From assembly GCA_914767715.1 (NCBI GenBank), contig OU612068.1:3036001-3100000 (forward strand): a DNA stretch of 64,000 nucleotides, read 5' to 3'. This document shows, one piece after another, positions 11,026-21,942 of this stretch. The DNA is from Membranipora membranacea (taxonomy: Eukaryota; Bryozoa; Gymnolaemata; Cheilostomatida; Membraniporidae). Under the pieces are notes generated by a model. That model had not been told where the DNA came from. It searched no databases and was given only the letters and a program-made list of their open reading frames with translations. The position numbers and the translations under genes were made by a program. Numbering within the stretch: position 1 is the stretch's first letter; every line of letters begins with the position of its first letter.

Positions 11026-11613
11026 CTAAACTTGTATCATCCAACCTACAGCTACACGTGAGAAGAAGTGAAGACCTGCAGGAAGTAAGAAGACCCGCAC
11101 CCTGTGCATGACACATAGTCTAGATATTTTATTTTCTTCACATATCATAAGATCATAATTGCTCCACTATTATTGGCATTTCCCTCTGCAACATCCTTCT
11201 GAAAGTCATTTAATTATGTACTTAATTTAAGTATGTACTTAATTATGTACTCAATGAACAGAAACTATTTTGAACATTTTGCTAACTCAAAATGGTCTTT
11301 TCATAATGCTTTCAGCAATTTCAATAAAAATGATTGCAGTGCAAGGTATCAATGTAAAAAAGCAAAAAGTTGTATCCCTCTGCAGCCATCCTTTTCAGGT
11401 AATTAATGTATGATGCATAGGTTGACTTTTCATAATAAGCTTGGTATTTTTAGCAACATATTTTAAATAACCACTGCGGTTTTCTTTTTCAACTTCCCCC
11501 TGAGACTGAAGGATAGAAAAGTCCTTATGATTCTATTAAATTGAATAAAATGACTCACCCGAGTCTCGATTATTGAAACGAGGAAGAAGAGCATCACTGA
11601 TAACCAAACCCAT
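11026..11613 (-). promoter_or_regulatory. Upstream ORF / 5' exon of copy 1
   Basis: A 55-nt coding part of a 5' exon (11613-11559) starts ATGGGTTTGGTT and ends at a strong donor (GTGAGTC). Spliced to the acceptor at 11075 it gives a 34-codon ORF (MGLVISDA...GWMIQV) that stops at TAG two bases before the main ATG. The paralog has the same exon length, phase, stop position and total length. It can be read as a reinitiation-type upstream ORF. Alternatively, an unseen intermediate exon could bring this MG-x-x-x-S start, a myristoylation-like pattern, into the main frame. Confidence 0.55.
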
Positions 11614-11774
11614 TGTATTTTTTAAATACTTACTTTGAGGCTGCTCTTTTGTATCACATCTTATCCTTCATGTTCTATTCTATCATGTGAGCGATTTCGA
11701 GCTTTAGAATCCAAATATTGAGGAAGTTATGGTCTCTCAAACTTTCAAGTTGACGGCAGTCAATCGCCATTAAG

Positions 11775-13880
11775 TGGATGGATGGATGGATGGATTTATT
11801 ACTATCATAGACAAACTTTGTCACGAAATACGTTGTTAATACTGACAAGAAAGAAAAACATGGAAAAAATCAGATCTCTGTTGTATAAAAAGATTTTTGG
11901 AATAGTGTATTATTAAGTGTATGTATGAGATGTCTTAAAAAGCTGTCTCTACCGCATGTACCCCGATATTTAACGGTGCGGTAGCGACCTGAGGGGAATT
12001 TAGTTAGAAAGTCATTGATAATGTGCTCTTCATCGTGTATGTACCGTAGTCCAAGTGTGTTGATCTGGTTGGCCACCAGAGCATCTATATCGGGGTGCTC
12101 AATCCCTAACTTGGCGGCATCTTTAAATATTTTGCGTAAGGACTTCTTGTCGCTTGCATGGATGCTTGTAAAAAGTATGGGGAGACAGTAAGTGATGAGG
12201 GATACAATAAAACTCTTGAATAACATATGAGAAAGGGGCTTTGAGCTATAGTATACAAAATTTTTCACAATATACATGCGTTGAGATGCAGTAGTCACTA
12301 TGGATTGCACATGATCATGATAGCGGAGTTTATCGTCAACAGTAACACCAAGGTATTTTACTTTGTCACAAAAATCAACTTCCGTGCCGTTAAGGATAAG
12401 AGTAGGGGTAATGGGCCTAACAAGCTGAGTAGAAAACATCATTTCTTGAGTCTTGGAGGCGTTTAACAATAGGTTTAAATCACAACATTGCTTTGAAATT
12501 CTACTAATCTCATCAAGATAGGCACTAAGATCTGATTGATTTGATATGCATCCAATTATACAGGTGTCGTCTGCGTATTTAATGACAGTAGTATTGCTCA
12601 AGTCTGAGGTAATCCTATTGGTATATATTGAAAACAAAAGTGGAGATAAACAGCAACCCTGGGGAGTGCCAGTGTTGGTTATGATGGGTTTTGAGATATT
12701 GTCATCTACTATTGTTCTTCGGGTGCGATTCGATTCGTTAGGAAGCTGTATATCCATTCAGTGACATTGGAATGGAGATGTGATAGTTGCGAGATTAAGT
12801 CTGGAACATGTATTGTGTTGAATGCAGAAGAAAAGTCAAGGAACAGACACCTGGCATAATTTGAAGCTTTCTTGTCAATGAAATCTGTGATGGTAGTAGT
12901 GAGGCATAAAAGGGCATCTTGAGTTGAGCGGTTTGCACGATAAGCAAACTGAAGGTGGTCCATAGCTGTATGAGTAATAATGTAATGTTTAACAAGTCTC
13001 TCCATCATTTTGCACAGGCAACTGGTGAGCGCTATTGGTCTGTATTGTTTAAGTTGATCGGGATTCTTAACTTTGGGTAGGGGTTTGATAATGGCCGATT
13101 TCCAGGAAGTAGGGGTTGACTTAGACGTGATAGATAAATTGAACAGTTTCGTTATGACAGGCGCCAGTTGATAGGCACATAGCTTAAGTACTTTGGGGAT
13201 GAGGCCATCAGGGCCTGGACCTTTCCTCGAGTTCAATGATTTCAACTGCCTCTTCTATTTCTAAAGGTGGTGCTATGGTGGCGTTGTTATTGATGTCAGG
13301 ACGGTCAGCGAGAGGCTTCTCAAATCTTGTGAACAAGGTGTTTAGGTCATCTGAGTTGAATGGATTTTGTTGAGTTGGTTTTGGGCTATTAGTAGGTAAT
13401 CCACTAATCTTTTTTATGTCAGTCCAGGCTTTAGCAGGTTCTTTCGCTAGGTTATGCTGTATTTTCCGAGAGTATTCTTGTTTGGCTTGTTTAATAGATT
13501 TAGTGATGTCGCGTTTGAGTTTGTTGTAGAGTTTACGGTTACCAGTTTTGTGGGCTTGTTGTTTCTCATCGATCATCTCCGATATTTGTTTATTGATCCA
13601 GGGTTTTTGATTTGTGCAAACTCTGACGCTCTTCTCTGGTATACACAGATCGGTACAAAAGTTAATATAGTCAGTGATAATATCCGTTTGTTTATCAAGG
13701 TCATCATTGTCAGAAATTAAATTGTCCCAAATAGTGATGTCAAGAGCAGCTTGCAGATTTTCACAGTTTTCTTCAGAATAGGTACGACGAGTTATTCTAG
13801 TGGGTTTGCATTTGGATAACGGAGTGTAGGTAGGAATGAGATGTGTTATATAATGGTCAGATTCACCAAGCTTAGCTAGT
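11775..13880 (-). pseudogene. 5'-truncated LINE reverse transcriptase (Rex1/CR1-like), frameshifted
   Basis: Read on the minus strand the element starts inside the end of the endonuclease domain (GESDHYITHLIP, the SDH motif) and continues through a linker (about 13577-13245) to reverse transcriptase motifs: GPDGLIPKVLK, QYRPIALTS, LQFAYRANRST, LFLDFSSAFNTI, GTPQGCCLSPLLFSIY and IKYADDT (active-site DD), then a C-terminal thumb region ending at 11870. At least two frameshifts break it (near 13208-13245 and 12709-12757), so it is not translatable as one protein. The distal end is a (GGAT)n tract at 11772-11797, plausibly its 3' tail. It lies inside the foldback element. Confidence 0.85.
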
Positions 13881-13974
13881 TGACAACAGCTGGCAATCCC
13901 TGTGTTACGTCACAACGCGTCATACTTATTGTGAATATGATATACTAATAATTCCACAGATAAGATGATGATCT

Positions 13975-14130
13975 AAATGCAGACCCAGGTGGGTCTTGAA
14001 CCCAGGTCTATTGAACCAGCCGGCAACGCCGCTTCCATCCAACCACTAGGCCCAGCTCTATAGGCGTGTTGGCAGTATAGCAATGCGGCGTTGCCTGCTG
14101 GGCCATGTATGAGGACCTGGGTTCGAGACC
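13975..14130. repeat. Inverted pair of tRNA-like units inside the foldback element
   Basis: On the minus strand of 13982-14060 an A-box-like CTAGTGGTTGGATGG precedes a B-box-like GGGTTCAAGACC. On the plus strand 14070-14130 ends in GGGTTCGAGACC. The two face each other across the centre of the foldback element, which may therefore have arisen by inversion of a tRNA-derived SINE. No intact cloverleaf is seen. Confidence 0.5.
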
Positions 14131-14368
14131 CATTTAGACCCATAACTTTTTTCATCATCATCTTTTCTATGTATTCATAGTCATGATAAGTATGACGCAT
14201 TGTGACGTAACACAAGGATTGCCCCTTGATTTCCAATGCCAGTTGAAGGTCATCACCTTGAAAGTTTGAGGGACCATAACTTCCTCAATATTAGGATTCT
14301 GAAGCTTGAAGTTGCGTGATAAATATGGAGAATAAGATGTGACACAAAATAGCAGCCTCAAAGTAAGT

Positions 14369-16129
14369 CTTTAAGACAACAGAAATGCAACTTATGCAAG
14401 CATTCGAAAAGAAAAACTAGTTGGAAAATTATCCTTACCTCAAACGGACTCAATATTAAGAACATTGCTGTGATTTCTAAGATTTGAGAATAGGCTGCTT
14501 CCATGGGGAAAACATGTAGCATTGACCTTTGTGAGTATTTACATATTTAACCCACAAAGTTTTACATTGCACTAAACGGAAATTGCGCAAAAGTGTGATT
14601 AGACAGATTAGAAAAAGGGTGAATTGAAGGACTTTTCACAACAACACCAATTTTTTGGCAGATTGCGCACACTGCTATGACTATATCTGAATTTGACGTG
14701 AAGAGGGTTCAGAACACAATTTAATACAAGTTTTCACGGTTTTTCCCATTTAAATTTTGAACAATTGTGTTTATCATGACTGTGTATCGGCTAATCCTAA
14801 TCTATCTGTAAATGAGCCTTGGTTGTTTTTGTTTTGCACTGGAAGAAAGATCTGTACATCATTATGGGGTTGTGTCAAGAGTTGCTCCTAATTATACTGC
14901 AAAGTGCTATCATTGGAGTAGATTACACTCTTTGGCCTGACAACCAGGGAAATTATGATAGAAACTACATACACGTAGATTCATAGTCGTCTTACACTGC
15001 CCTTTGTTATGGGAACAAAATCGACAAAAAACTCAAAATGATATTTATTATGATATATATTATAATTAATGTATTATGAAAATAGCGAGGAATAATGATG
15101 ATGCAGCTTAGATTTTCTCTTTAAAAGATTGATTACCGGAAAAACAATTGAATTACATATATGTATTTAGTTTCATCGTAATACAGAATAACTCTTTATA
15201 TTTTAGTAAATATATTATTGAATGTCCTGCTCCTGAAACAGAATTTCATTGTATTTGATAAAATTTTTATGTTGGAATATATTGTTAGTCAATTATCATT
15301 ATAAAAGAAATAAATACTTTCCGATACTTTTTCTTAAAGTAAGGGATCAAATATTTTTATTACTAAATATACGGGTTAAATGTTGTCAGCTGAAACCAAT
15401 GAGTTTTCACAGCAAATAGTCTAATCTGCACCCTTTATGAATTATAAATGAAGTATGGTAATATCTTTAAATGATCAAGGGAGAAAAACACAACCCATTG
15501 TTTGTTCATATGAATATCATGCAACTCAAATGCTAACTGCCTTGTTATAAATAATTAAGATTTACAGGCCCTACTCTAATTTTGTTCTTGCGTCGCATTG
15601 TTCTTGCGTCGCATTACTTGAATTACACCAAAAGTATAGGATTGATATTTCACTTTAATTGAAATCAAATTCAGATTACTTCAATTCGATTATGAAGGGA
15701 CCAGGATGATGGTGATGCTACATTTTATACAGGCCTAGAACACAGTTACTAATTAAATAAATAAAGCTTGTATTTCAATGTTAACTAAGAAAAGTAGCTA
15801 TATATCACAGAAAATTAAGCTAAATACATATACACTATAGCAAGTCTATTCTTGGTATGAGGCAGTAGTTGTTATGCAAAATTGGAACACCTAGAAGACT
15901 ATTAGAATGTAGTTGACCATTGATATGAATTAATTGTATCAATGATGTTGACCATTACTTAATACTTACTTACGTTTAGGTAGATAGAAGGTACATGTTA
16001 ATGCAGTCTGAAGTCAGAGGCATTGGCACAAAGTTTGTACATATTCAGTCTAGATACTTTTACAGTGTTGCTATGTTGGTTAAAAAAAAGTGGTTAAAAT
16101 CACAGGGTTTCATCGCTCAACGCATCCCG
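14369..16129. other. Upstream region of copy 1; no gene recognised
   Basis: The part near 14380-14530 aligns by eye with 21955-22100 upstream of copy 2 (shared AAAAGAAAAACT and GGCTGCTTCCAT landmarks), as expected for duplicated promoter sequence. The rest is AT-rich without exons. A 16-bp tandem doublet of TTGTTCTTGCGTCGCA lies at 15585-15617. Confidence 0.5.
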
Positions 16130-16335
16130 AAGAAAGGTTGGCGAGATAGGGATGCCCTAGGGGCTGGGCCGCAATGTCTGCGCCAACTTGCTCTCAGTTT
16201 GTAGGCAGGTCGGAGCACACCTGGAGGTCAAACAATCCCAAGTAGTCGGTGGACTACAATGGGATTCGAACCCACAACCTTTAACACTTGCGCACTGACG
16301 ACTGACATTCTGACCAACTCAGCCACCTCCTATTC
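16130..16335 (-). repeat. tRNA-derived SINE copy 1
   Basis: On the minus strand GGTGGCTGAGTTGGTCAGA (A-box-like) and GGTTCGAATCCC (B-box-like) are followed by a body shared with 19995-20165 (landmarks CTCAGTTT and GCACACCTGG on the plus strand). This is a second SINE family, distinct from the one at 2266. Confidence 0.6.
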
Positions 16336-16639
16336 CATGTTGGTAAGGCAGCAGAAAGCACCTGTAAATGCAAAATGCCAGGGTGTATCATCCTTACATT
16401 GTATTTCAGCCAATTTAGCCTATTTATGTTCATCTCTGGAAACCTGCGTTAGCAAGAAGGATTGGTTGGCATAGCTCAATACTGGCCCTAGAGTTGCCAG
16501 GTGAAACCTAATACGGTTTGCAATTGTTGCATTGTGTCTATATGGCCAGAACACTCAATATCGACACCAAGTAATTTACAACTCTTTTATGGCTTGTAGG
16601 TTCTCACGTAGTCAGCATATTTTGATGTTGTTGTTGATC

Positions 16640-17310
16640 TAAGTGGGAAGGTCATTGATATGAACTGACCATTAAGGAGGGCCGAGGATTGCGCCCTTTG
16701 GTGTGTTTGTGACAAGTTCTTTCTTATTGGTGAGAAAGTTTTCGTATTGAATTCTGATGGCTACTGTTCACACATGCGTCGTTCAGCTTCAAATCAAGGA
16801 CGGTTGGATTCATCACGTTAAAAGCCTCAAGAAATCAAAAAAATACCGATCCTTTTGTAATTGTCTCCAGATTATTGTCAAGTTTGAAGATGTAAACATG
16901 ATCATAATGAACCCATTCCATGTTATACAAATAATCTTTTCTTGCAAATAATATTTTGAAAGTAAGCATTCAACATGAACTGTATTGAACCATAAACATT
17001 CAATAATCTTTTAGTTTTTCGTTTCGTTTGATGGTTTCGTCAACAAAGAGGTGTATGGTTGTTGATCGCACCAATCTGGATAAATTATGTTGAACATTTT
17101 GAATGCCATATCATAAAATGCAAAGCACGAGTATCAGCTATTGGCAAATCTAACCTTACATGGTCCTCTGCACTTTTATTCATTTGGATTGACTTCATCA
17201 GGGAGTCCCTAACCCTAACTTCCTGATTTCAAGAAACGAAAATGTGGGAGTTATGTTTTGTTTGGGAAACTTCAAGTGTATAATAGGCTTCATTTGTAGT
17301 TAATTTATTT
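16640..17310. repeat. Tandem-duplication block, copy 1 (partner 22890-23810)
   Basis: Diverged but clearly collinear with 22890-23810: shared landmarks are GGATTGCGCCC, TTGGTGAGAAAGTT, GATGGCTACT, GTTTGAAGATGT and TGGGAGTTAT, in the same order. With the two collagen-like genes this marks a tandem duplication unit of several kilobases. It holds no convincing exon and may be the conserved upstream region of each copy. Confidence 0.7.
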
Positions 17311-17500
17311 ATATATGAATATATATTTATACATATACATATATAAATATATATATATAACAAGCAAAGGTTATACAACAAATCAAATCGGATAATGTTG
17401 ATTACAAGTCTCAGATCAGCGACCTTGAAGACCTGAGGACCTGAGGACCTGGGGACCTGGGTACCTGGGGACCTGGGGACCTGGGGACCTGGGGACCTGG
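17305..17500. repeat. AT microsatellite and 8-bp minisatellite
   Basis: An interrupted TA-rich tract (17309-17360) is followed by a tandem array with period 8 (ACCTGGGG, with ACCTGAGG variants at its left edge) at 17429-17500. Confidence 0.85.
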
Positions 17501-18402
17501 CAAACACTCCGTATACTATCACACACACTATATCAATACATTCAACCTTATATTGTCATCAATTGTCATCATTTCATAAGAACCACCCCCCCCCCTCATA
17601 AAATCTAACACATCATTAGAACCCGAAGGGACTATTTTAAAGTAAGTGGTGTTAGGGTGTAATGTAACTGACAATGACCTGTTGTTTTCTAACACTTCAA
17701 CTTTCCAATCATGGCACTTTGAACATGAATTAAAGATGAGACGCAACAGTCTCTGCCTTTAACATCAAGCTGTAGGCACCAATTTGAAATATTCTTACTG
17801 TCTGGGATTCTAGTATAAAGGGGGGCATGGGTTGTGATTTGTTCTCTACCTTCTTGTTGGCAGCAAAACTCATGATCAATCGATGGTCATCATGTTATTA
17901 AGTAATTAATTTTATACATCATTACTTTATTGTTTCAAAAATGAGAACTTGCTATTACTTGGCGTTCTCATATATTAATAATTCTCATCTCTGTATCAAA
18001 GAAAAAAATTGGATTGGTTCAAGGCTGTAATTCTAAATTGCATTTTTAGTCAAAACATCAAATAGTATATAGTGTACATGTGTGCACCAGTGGCGTATAT
18101 TATCACTCACGGCCCACAGAGTTCCGTGAGTGGCAGAATAGCTCAGTGTGTAGAGCGTCCACCTAATAATAATAATCTTAAAATGCCTGAAATTAGGTTA
18201 CTGAATTGAAGATCATCTTCTCAATCTTGGGAGCACAATCAGCACATAATTTGATGATGATCAGTCACAACATAACACAACACACTACAAAATTTAACAC
18301 GTTAAATAATGATAGTTCTCTGGTGGTATGAACATAAATCAAATCGAATCATATTAGTGATGAGTGTGCTCAACATGAATGTTTCACCTAATTCCGACCT
18401 GT
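17501..18402. other. Intergenic between the two copies
   Basis: No gene is seen. A partial tRNA-like A-box (TAGCTCAGTGTGTAGAGCG, 18139-18157, plus strand) matches the SINE at 2266-2362 but lacks the B-box half. Confidence 0.45.
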
Positions 18403-21400
18403 TTAGCCTTTTGACTGACGTACTTTAGAAGTTTGTTGGTAGCAATCGTGCACAGTCAGCCCAGGATTCCCATCCTGACATGGCGACCCTTTGGGTCCAG
18501 ACTCTCCAGGAGATCCATGGCGACCATCAGGCCCAGGCTGCCCACGTGGTCCTCGAGCGCCGGGAATCCCAGGTAGTCCTCTTAGGCCATCAGACCCAGA
18601 TGGACCAGGAAACCCTCTAGCGCCAGTCAGCCCGTCTAATCCAGGATATCCGCGATCCCCAGAAGTCCCAGGCATCCCATGTAATCCTTCAGCACCATCA
18701 GAACCAGGTCGTCCAGGCAATCCTCTTTGTCCAGCAACTCCGACAAAACCTTTCTCCCCTCTGTCACCTTTTAGGCCAGGTTTACCTCTACATTTACACT
18801 CTTCAACAAGAGTTCTTTCATCATATACTGGAAATAGACAAACGCAAATCCATCAAATAAAGATTGTGATTACTCTAATTGTTTAAGTGGATTTGTAGCA
18901 AAAATCAAAAAAGAAAACTAACTCTCTTTTGTTTCTTGAAGGAATCCTAACACTTGGGATGGTTATAGCTATTGAGGCACAGGAAACAAAAAGAAAGTTT
19001 TGGTGCCCTTCGATACTCTCTCTATCTTGGCAATCAAACTCAAGACACAAGAAAATGATGATTAGAAATGAGAAGTCGCCCTCTCTCAACCACCTGAGGC
19101 GAGTCCTTTAGACCAAGGAGGAATACTGTAACTCCTGTCACCACTCTAGCAGTGAATAGATAATATTTCCCTCCCATCTCCCTTTCACTAAATCATGTTT
19201 GTATGTTAAAGGGCAACCAAGGTTTCGCAGCAATGCATTAATGGGTAGCAAATAATGTGCTGGGCAGCATCAGCTTTGTGCATTACGCGATGCAAAACTC
19301 AAAGTAGTCGCTGACTCTAAGCTGGGTAACACTTCAGTTTAGGGGAGGTTCCAAGACTTTGCTGTAATAATTATAGAGCACAGGCTAAATAATAACAGGA
19401 ACAGGAAACTGCTATGTGGTATTCTCTTTTAGCTGAGTTTGAGTACCTGATGGAAGAAATGTTTCACAAGAATTCTGGCTGAATAATCATCCGAATTATA
19501 TTTTGTCTTTTTCCCCATGCAGAAGGTGCAATCTGCTATTAATCAATGGCCATCAATGAGAAGTTGTTTGAAACCTTGGTTGCCCTTTAAGATTCAACAG
19601 TTTCTTGGTGATGGTGTTCATTTGTTCGTCAATTCTGCACCAGATTACAATATATCTAATACAAGGCAAGTACCCTGTCTGTCAAACATTGGCACTGATC
19701 GTCACTTACGATTGGAAATGCGTAAAGCGCGCTCGTATTTTTCACTGTAAACATTTGGTTAATGAAAATGAAAAATCTTCATTGACCAATTGTCTTTTGT
19801 CACTAGATAAAATTTGATCCTATTTTCCAGCGTCGGAGTTGCCCCCTCCCCCTGCTTCCGACTGCAGCCTATCATAGTCATAGTCATGGTCTTGCAAGGC
19901 CCTCAGACAGCTTTAATCATTCATATGTGTAGGTTAAAAAAAGGAGGGGGGATAAAATTTCTGTTTCTGTCTGAAGAAAGATAAATAAAGGTGCCTGCGA
20001 CAGCAATATTCGGCGCCTAGTTCCTCTCAGTTTATAGGCAGTTCAGGGCACACCTGGGGCATCGATTGAGCCCAGTAGACAATAGACTGTAATGGGTTTT
20101 GAACCCGAGGCCTCCAATACTTACGTATTAGAGGGCAGATGCCCTTACCATCTGAAAAAACCTCCTACTCTTACCTTCATATATCATTGGAGGCAGCAAT
20201 CACGAATAAGCTGAAATCAGCCATATTTAACTGTTAAAAATGAGTAACCACGCTATGATATGATGTAACTGGCTATGATTATGGAACGGATAAACCATCT
20301 TTGATATCATGTCAGAAGAAAAGCGACTACCTATGACATGTCTTTACATTCCCGCACGGCAGCCATAGAAGTTTTTTCATAGCCTGACATGATCAGTCAT
20401 ATTATCTTGACAATATTGAAGATATTATTGTCAAACCTTAAAGGGCAACCAAGGTTTGGCAGCAATGCATTAGTGGGTAGTAAATAATGTGCTAGGCAGC
20501 ATGAGCTTTCTGCATGATGCGGCGCAAAACTCAAAGTAGTTGCTGACTCTAAGTTGGGTAACACTTCAGTTTAAGGGAGGTTCCAAGACATTGCTTTAAT
20601 AATGTTAGAGCACAGGCTAAATAATAACAGGAACAGGACACTGCTCTGTGGTATTCTTTTTAGCTGAGTTGAGTACCTGATGGATGAATTGTTTCACAAG
20701 AATTCTGGCTTAAAAGTCATCAGAATTAGATTTTGTATTTTTCCCAATGCAGAAGGTGCAATCTGCTATCAATCAATGAGAACTTGTTTGAAACCTTGGT
20801 TGCCCCTTAAATTCGGAGGACGTCCAGGATATGCTACCATTGGCAACCATTTTCTAACGCAAAAGAGCCTCGCTCAGTTTCAAAACTCTGAAATGTCTTT
20901 TATGCAGAGCTGGAAATGAAAATACTGTATAGGATTCTAATCAACATAGCCATGTCTGATCGGTTATAGCTGGATTTTCTTAAATAATTCCAGATAAGTT
21001 TATCAAGTGAATACCTACTGTTAGCTCTCTCTAGAGCCTTTTCTAGAGTACCGATCTTGTTTTCCAATTTGCTGAGTTGACTAACTGCCCATCCGAGACC
21101 TGTTCCCATAGCAACACATAGTATACTAAAGAAAATGATGAGGACACCGGCTTCCTTTACTCTAGTGCAGCCTGAGCGTTTCAGATTCTCAGTCAAATCT
21201 TCTTTCTTGGCTATTTCACGCTGCTGGTTGTCAATGCTTTCCCTCTCAGGTTCACTGCAAATAGTATCAAACGGGAGAAAAATTTTTTGATACAGTTTCC
21301 GCTACAATTACGATACTTTAAACAAGTCTTCAAAGCCTGCACAGTCTTGACGGTCTTTACAGCTCTACATTTATCTTATCAGCTGAACTTTTGAATTGAC

Positions 21401-21623
21401 TTTTATTTTTTTAATTTCTCTTTTGTAGGCAGCAAGAAGTATAGAATAACCACCCAATCTGCACTTACTTTTCGGACTGATGCAGTAATGTGGAGTAGAC
21501 ATGGTCCGGATTGATATGTCTGTCCATCTGCTGATACTCTGGGCACTGATGTGAAGTTGTCATCTCTGTGTTGTCCGTGAGCTGTCTTGATTCCACTGCG
21601 TCCATGACTTCGTACTCGTCCAT
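18403..21623 (-). CDS. Type II membrane protein with collagen-like stalk, copy 2
   Basis: Three coding exons on the minus strand (21623-21469, 21254-21019, 18827-18403) join in phase to 271 residues. The cytosolic tail has YEVM (Y4), YQQM (Y30) and YSTL (Y43), so two YxxM motifs of the type bound by PI3-kinase SH2 domains. The membrane helix spans about 87-107 and ends in the same GTGLGW as copy 1. The coiled coil SKLENKIGTLEKALERAN is nearly identical between copies. The cysteine motif is ECKCRG, and a longer, more regular Gly-X-Y run follows, ending in a 20-residue tail with one extra cysteine (TVHDCYQQTSK). The cytosolic and coiled-coil parts are better conserved between the copies than the collagen stalk, suggesting constraint on signalling and trimerisation. 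The last intron holds two MITEs and a SINE. Function is unknown; a receptor or adhesion role is inference. Confidence 0.82.
19210..19586. mobile_element. piggyBac-like MITE 1
   Basis: A 377-bp non-coding element with terminal inverted repeats AGGGCAACCAAGG/CCTTGGTTGCCCT, flanked by TTAA on both sides (19206-19209, 19587-19590). TTAA target duplication is the signature of the piggyBac superfamily. It lies in the last intron of copy 2. Confidence 0.85.
19995..20165 (-). repeat. tRNA-derived SINE copy 2
   Basis: Same family as 16130-16335: shared CTCAGTTT, GGCACACCTGG and a B-box region GGGTTCAAAACCC on the minus strand. It is intronic in copy 2. Confidence 0.55.
20442..20806. mobile_element. 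piggyBac-like MITE 2
   Basis: A 365-bp sibling of MITE 1, in the same orientation, with the same inverted repeat tips and TTAA flanks (20438-20441, 20807-20810). It differs from MITE 1 by scattered substitutions and small indels, so the two are separate insertions from one family. Confidence 0.85.
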
Positions 21624-21625
21624 TG

Positions 21626-21942
21626 CTAAACTTTTATCATCCAACCTGCTGCTACATGTGAGAGGAAGTGAAGACCTGCAGGTAACCAAGGAAAAAGTTG
21701 CAACCACATACATTTCAGATATTTAATGCATGATTCACAGGTTAATTTTTTTAAATAAAGTTGACATTTTTATAGCAGCATTTGTGACATTTGATATAAA
21801 GATTGAAGTTTCCTTTTTCAACTTCCTTCTGAACTGACGGGTAGAAAAACTCTATATGATTCTATTAAATTGAATAAAATGACTCACCAGAGTCTCGATT
21901 GTTTAAACAAGGAAGTATAGCATCACTGTTAACCAAACCCAT
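21626..21942 (-). promoter_or_regulatory. Upstream ORF / 5' exon of copy 2
   Basis: The 5' exon part 21942-21888 (55 nt, donor GTGAGTC) joined to the acceptor at 21675 gives a 34-codon ORF (MGLVNSDA...GWMIKV) whose TAG lies two bases before the main ATG, exactly as in copy 1. Upstream of its ATG is CACAG, a possible acceptor of a further 5' exon. In copy 1 that sequence has been replaced by the foldback element. Confidence 0.55.

Larger units (their letters stand above)
11628..14368. mobile_element. Foldback (long terminal inverted repeat) element carrying a LINE
   Basis: The left part (11628-11774, resuming at 13881-14040) and the right part (about 14040-14368) are inverted copies. The tips read ACTTACTTTGAGGCTGC and its complement, and inner landmarks include a shared TGTTACGTCACAA-type motif. 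Without the LINE the element would be roughly 630 bp. The same position in the paralog (21943-21960) lacks it, so insertion followed, or is polymorphic relative to, the tandem duplication. It sits only 14 bp upstream of the copy 1 5'-exon ATG and probably altered that leader. TTTAAAT on the left and CTTTAAG on the right may be a degenerate target duplication. Confidence 0.7.

Noticed and set aside
16259-16474. ORF beginning MGFEPTTFNTCAL
   Set aside because: It begins inside the B-box of a tRNA-derived SINE (the GFEP phrase is a common SINE translation) and shows no domain.
18491-18886. Plus-strand Pro/Gly-rich ORF resembling collagen
   Set aside because: It is the antisense shadow of the collagen exon of copy 2; the minus frame fits the splice sites and the paralog.
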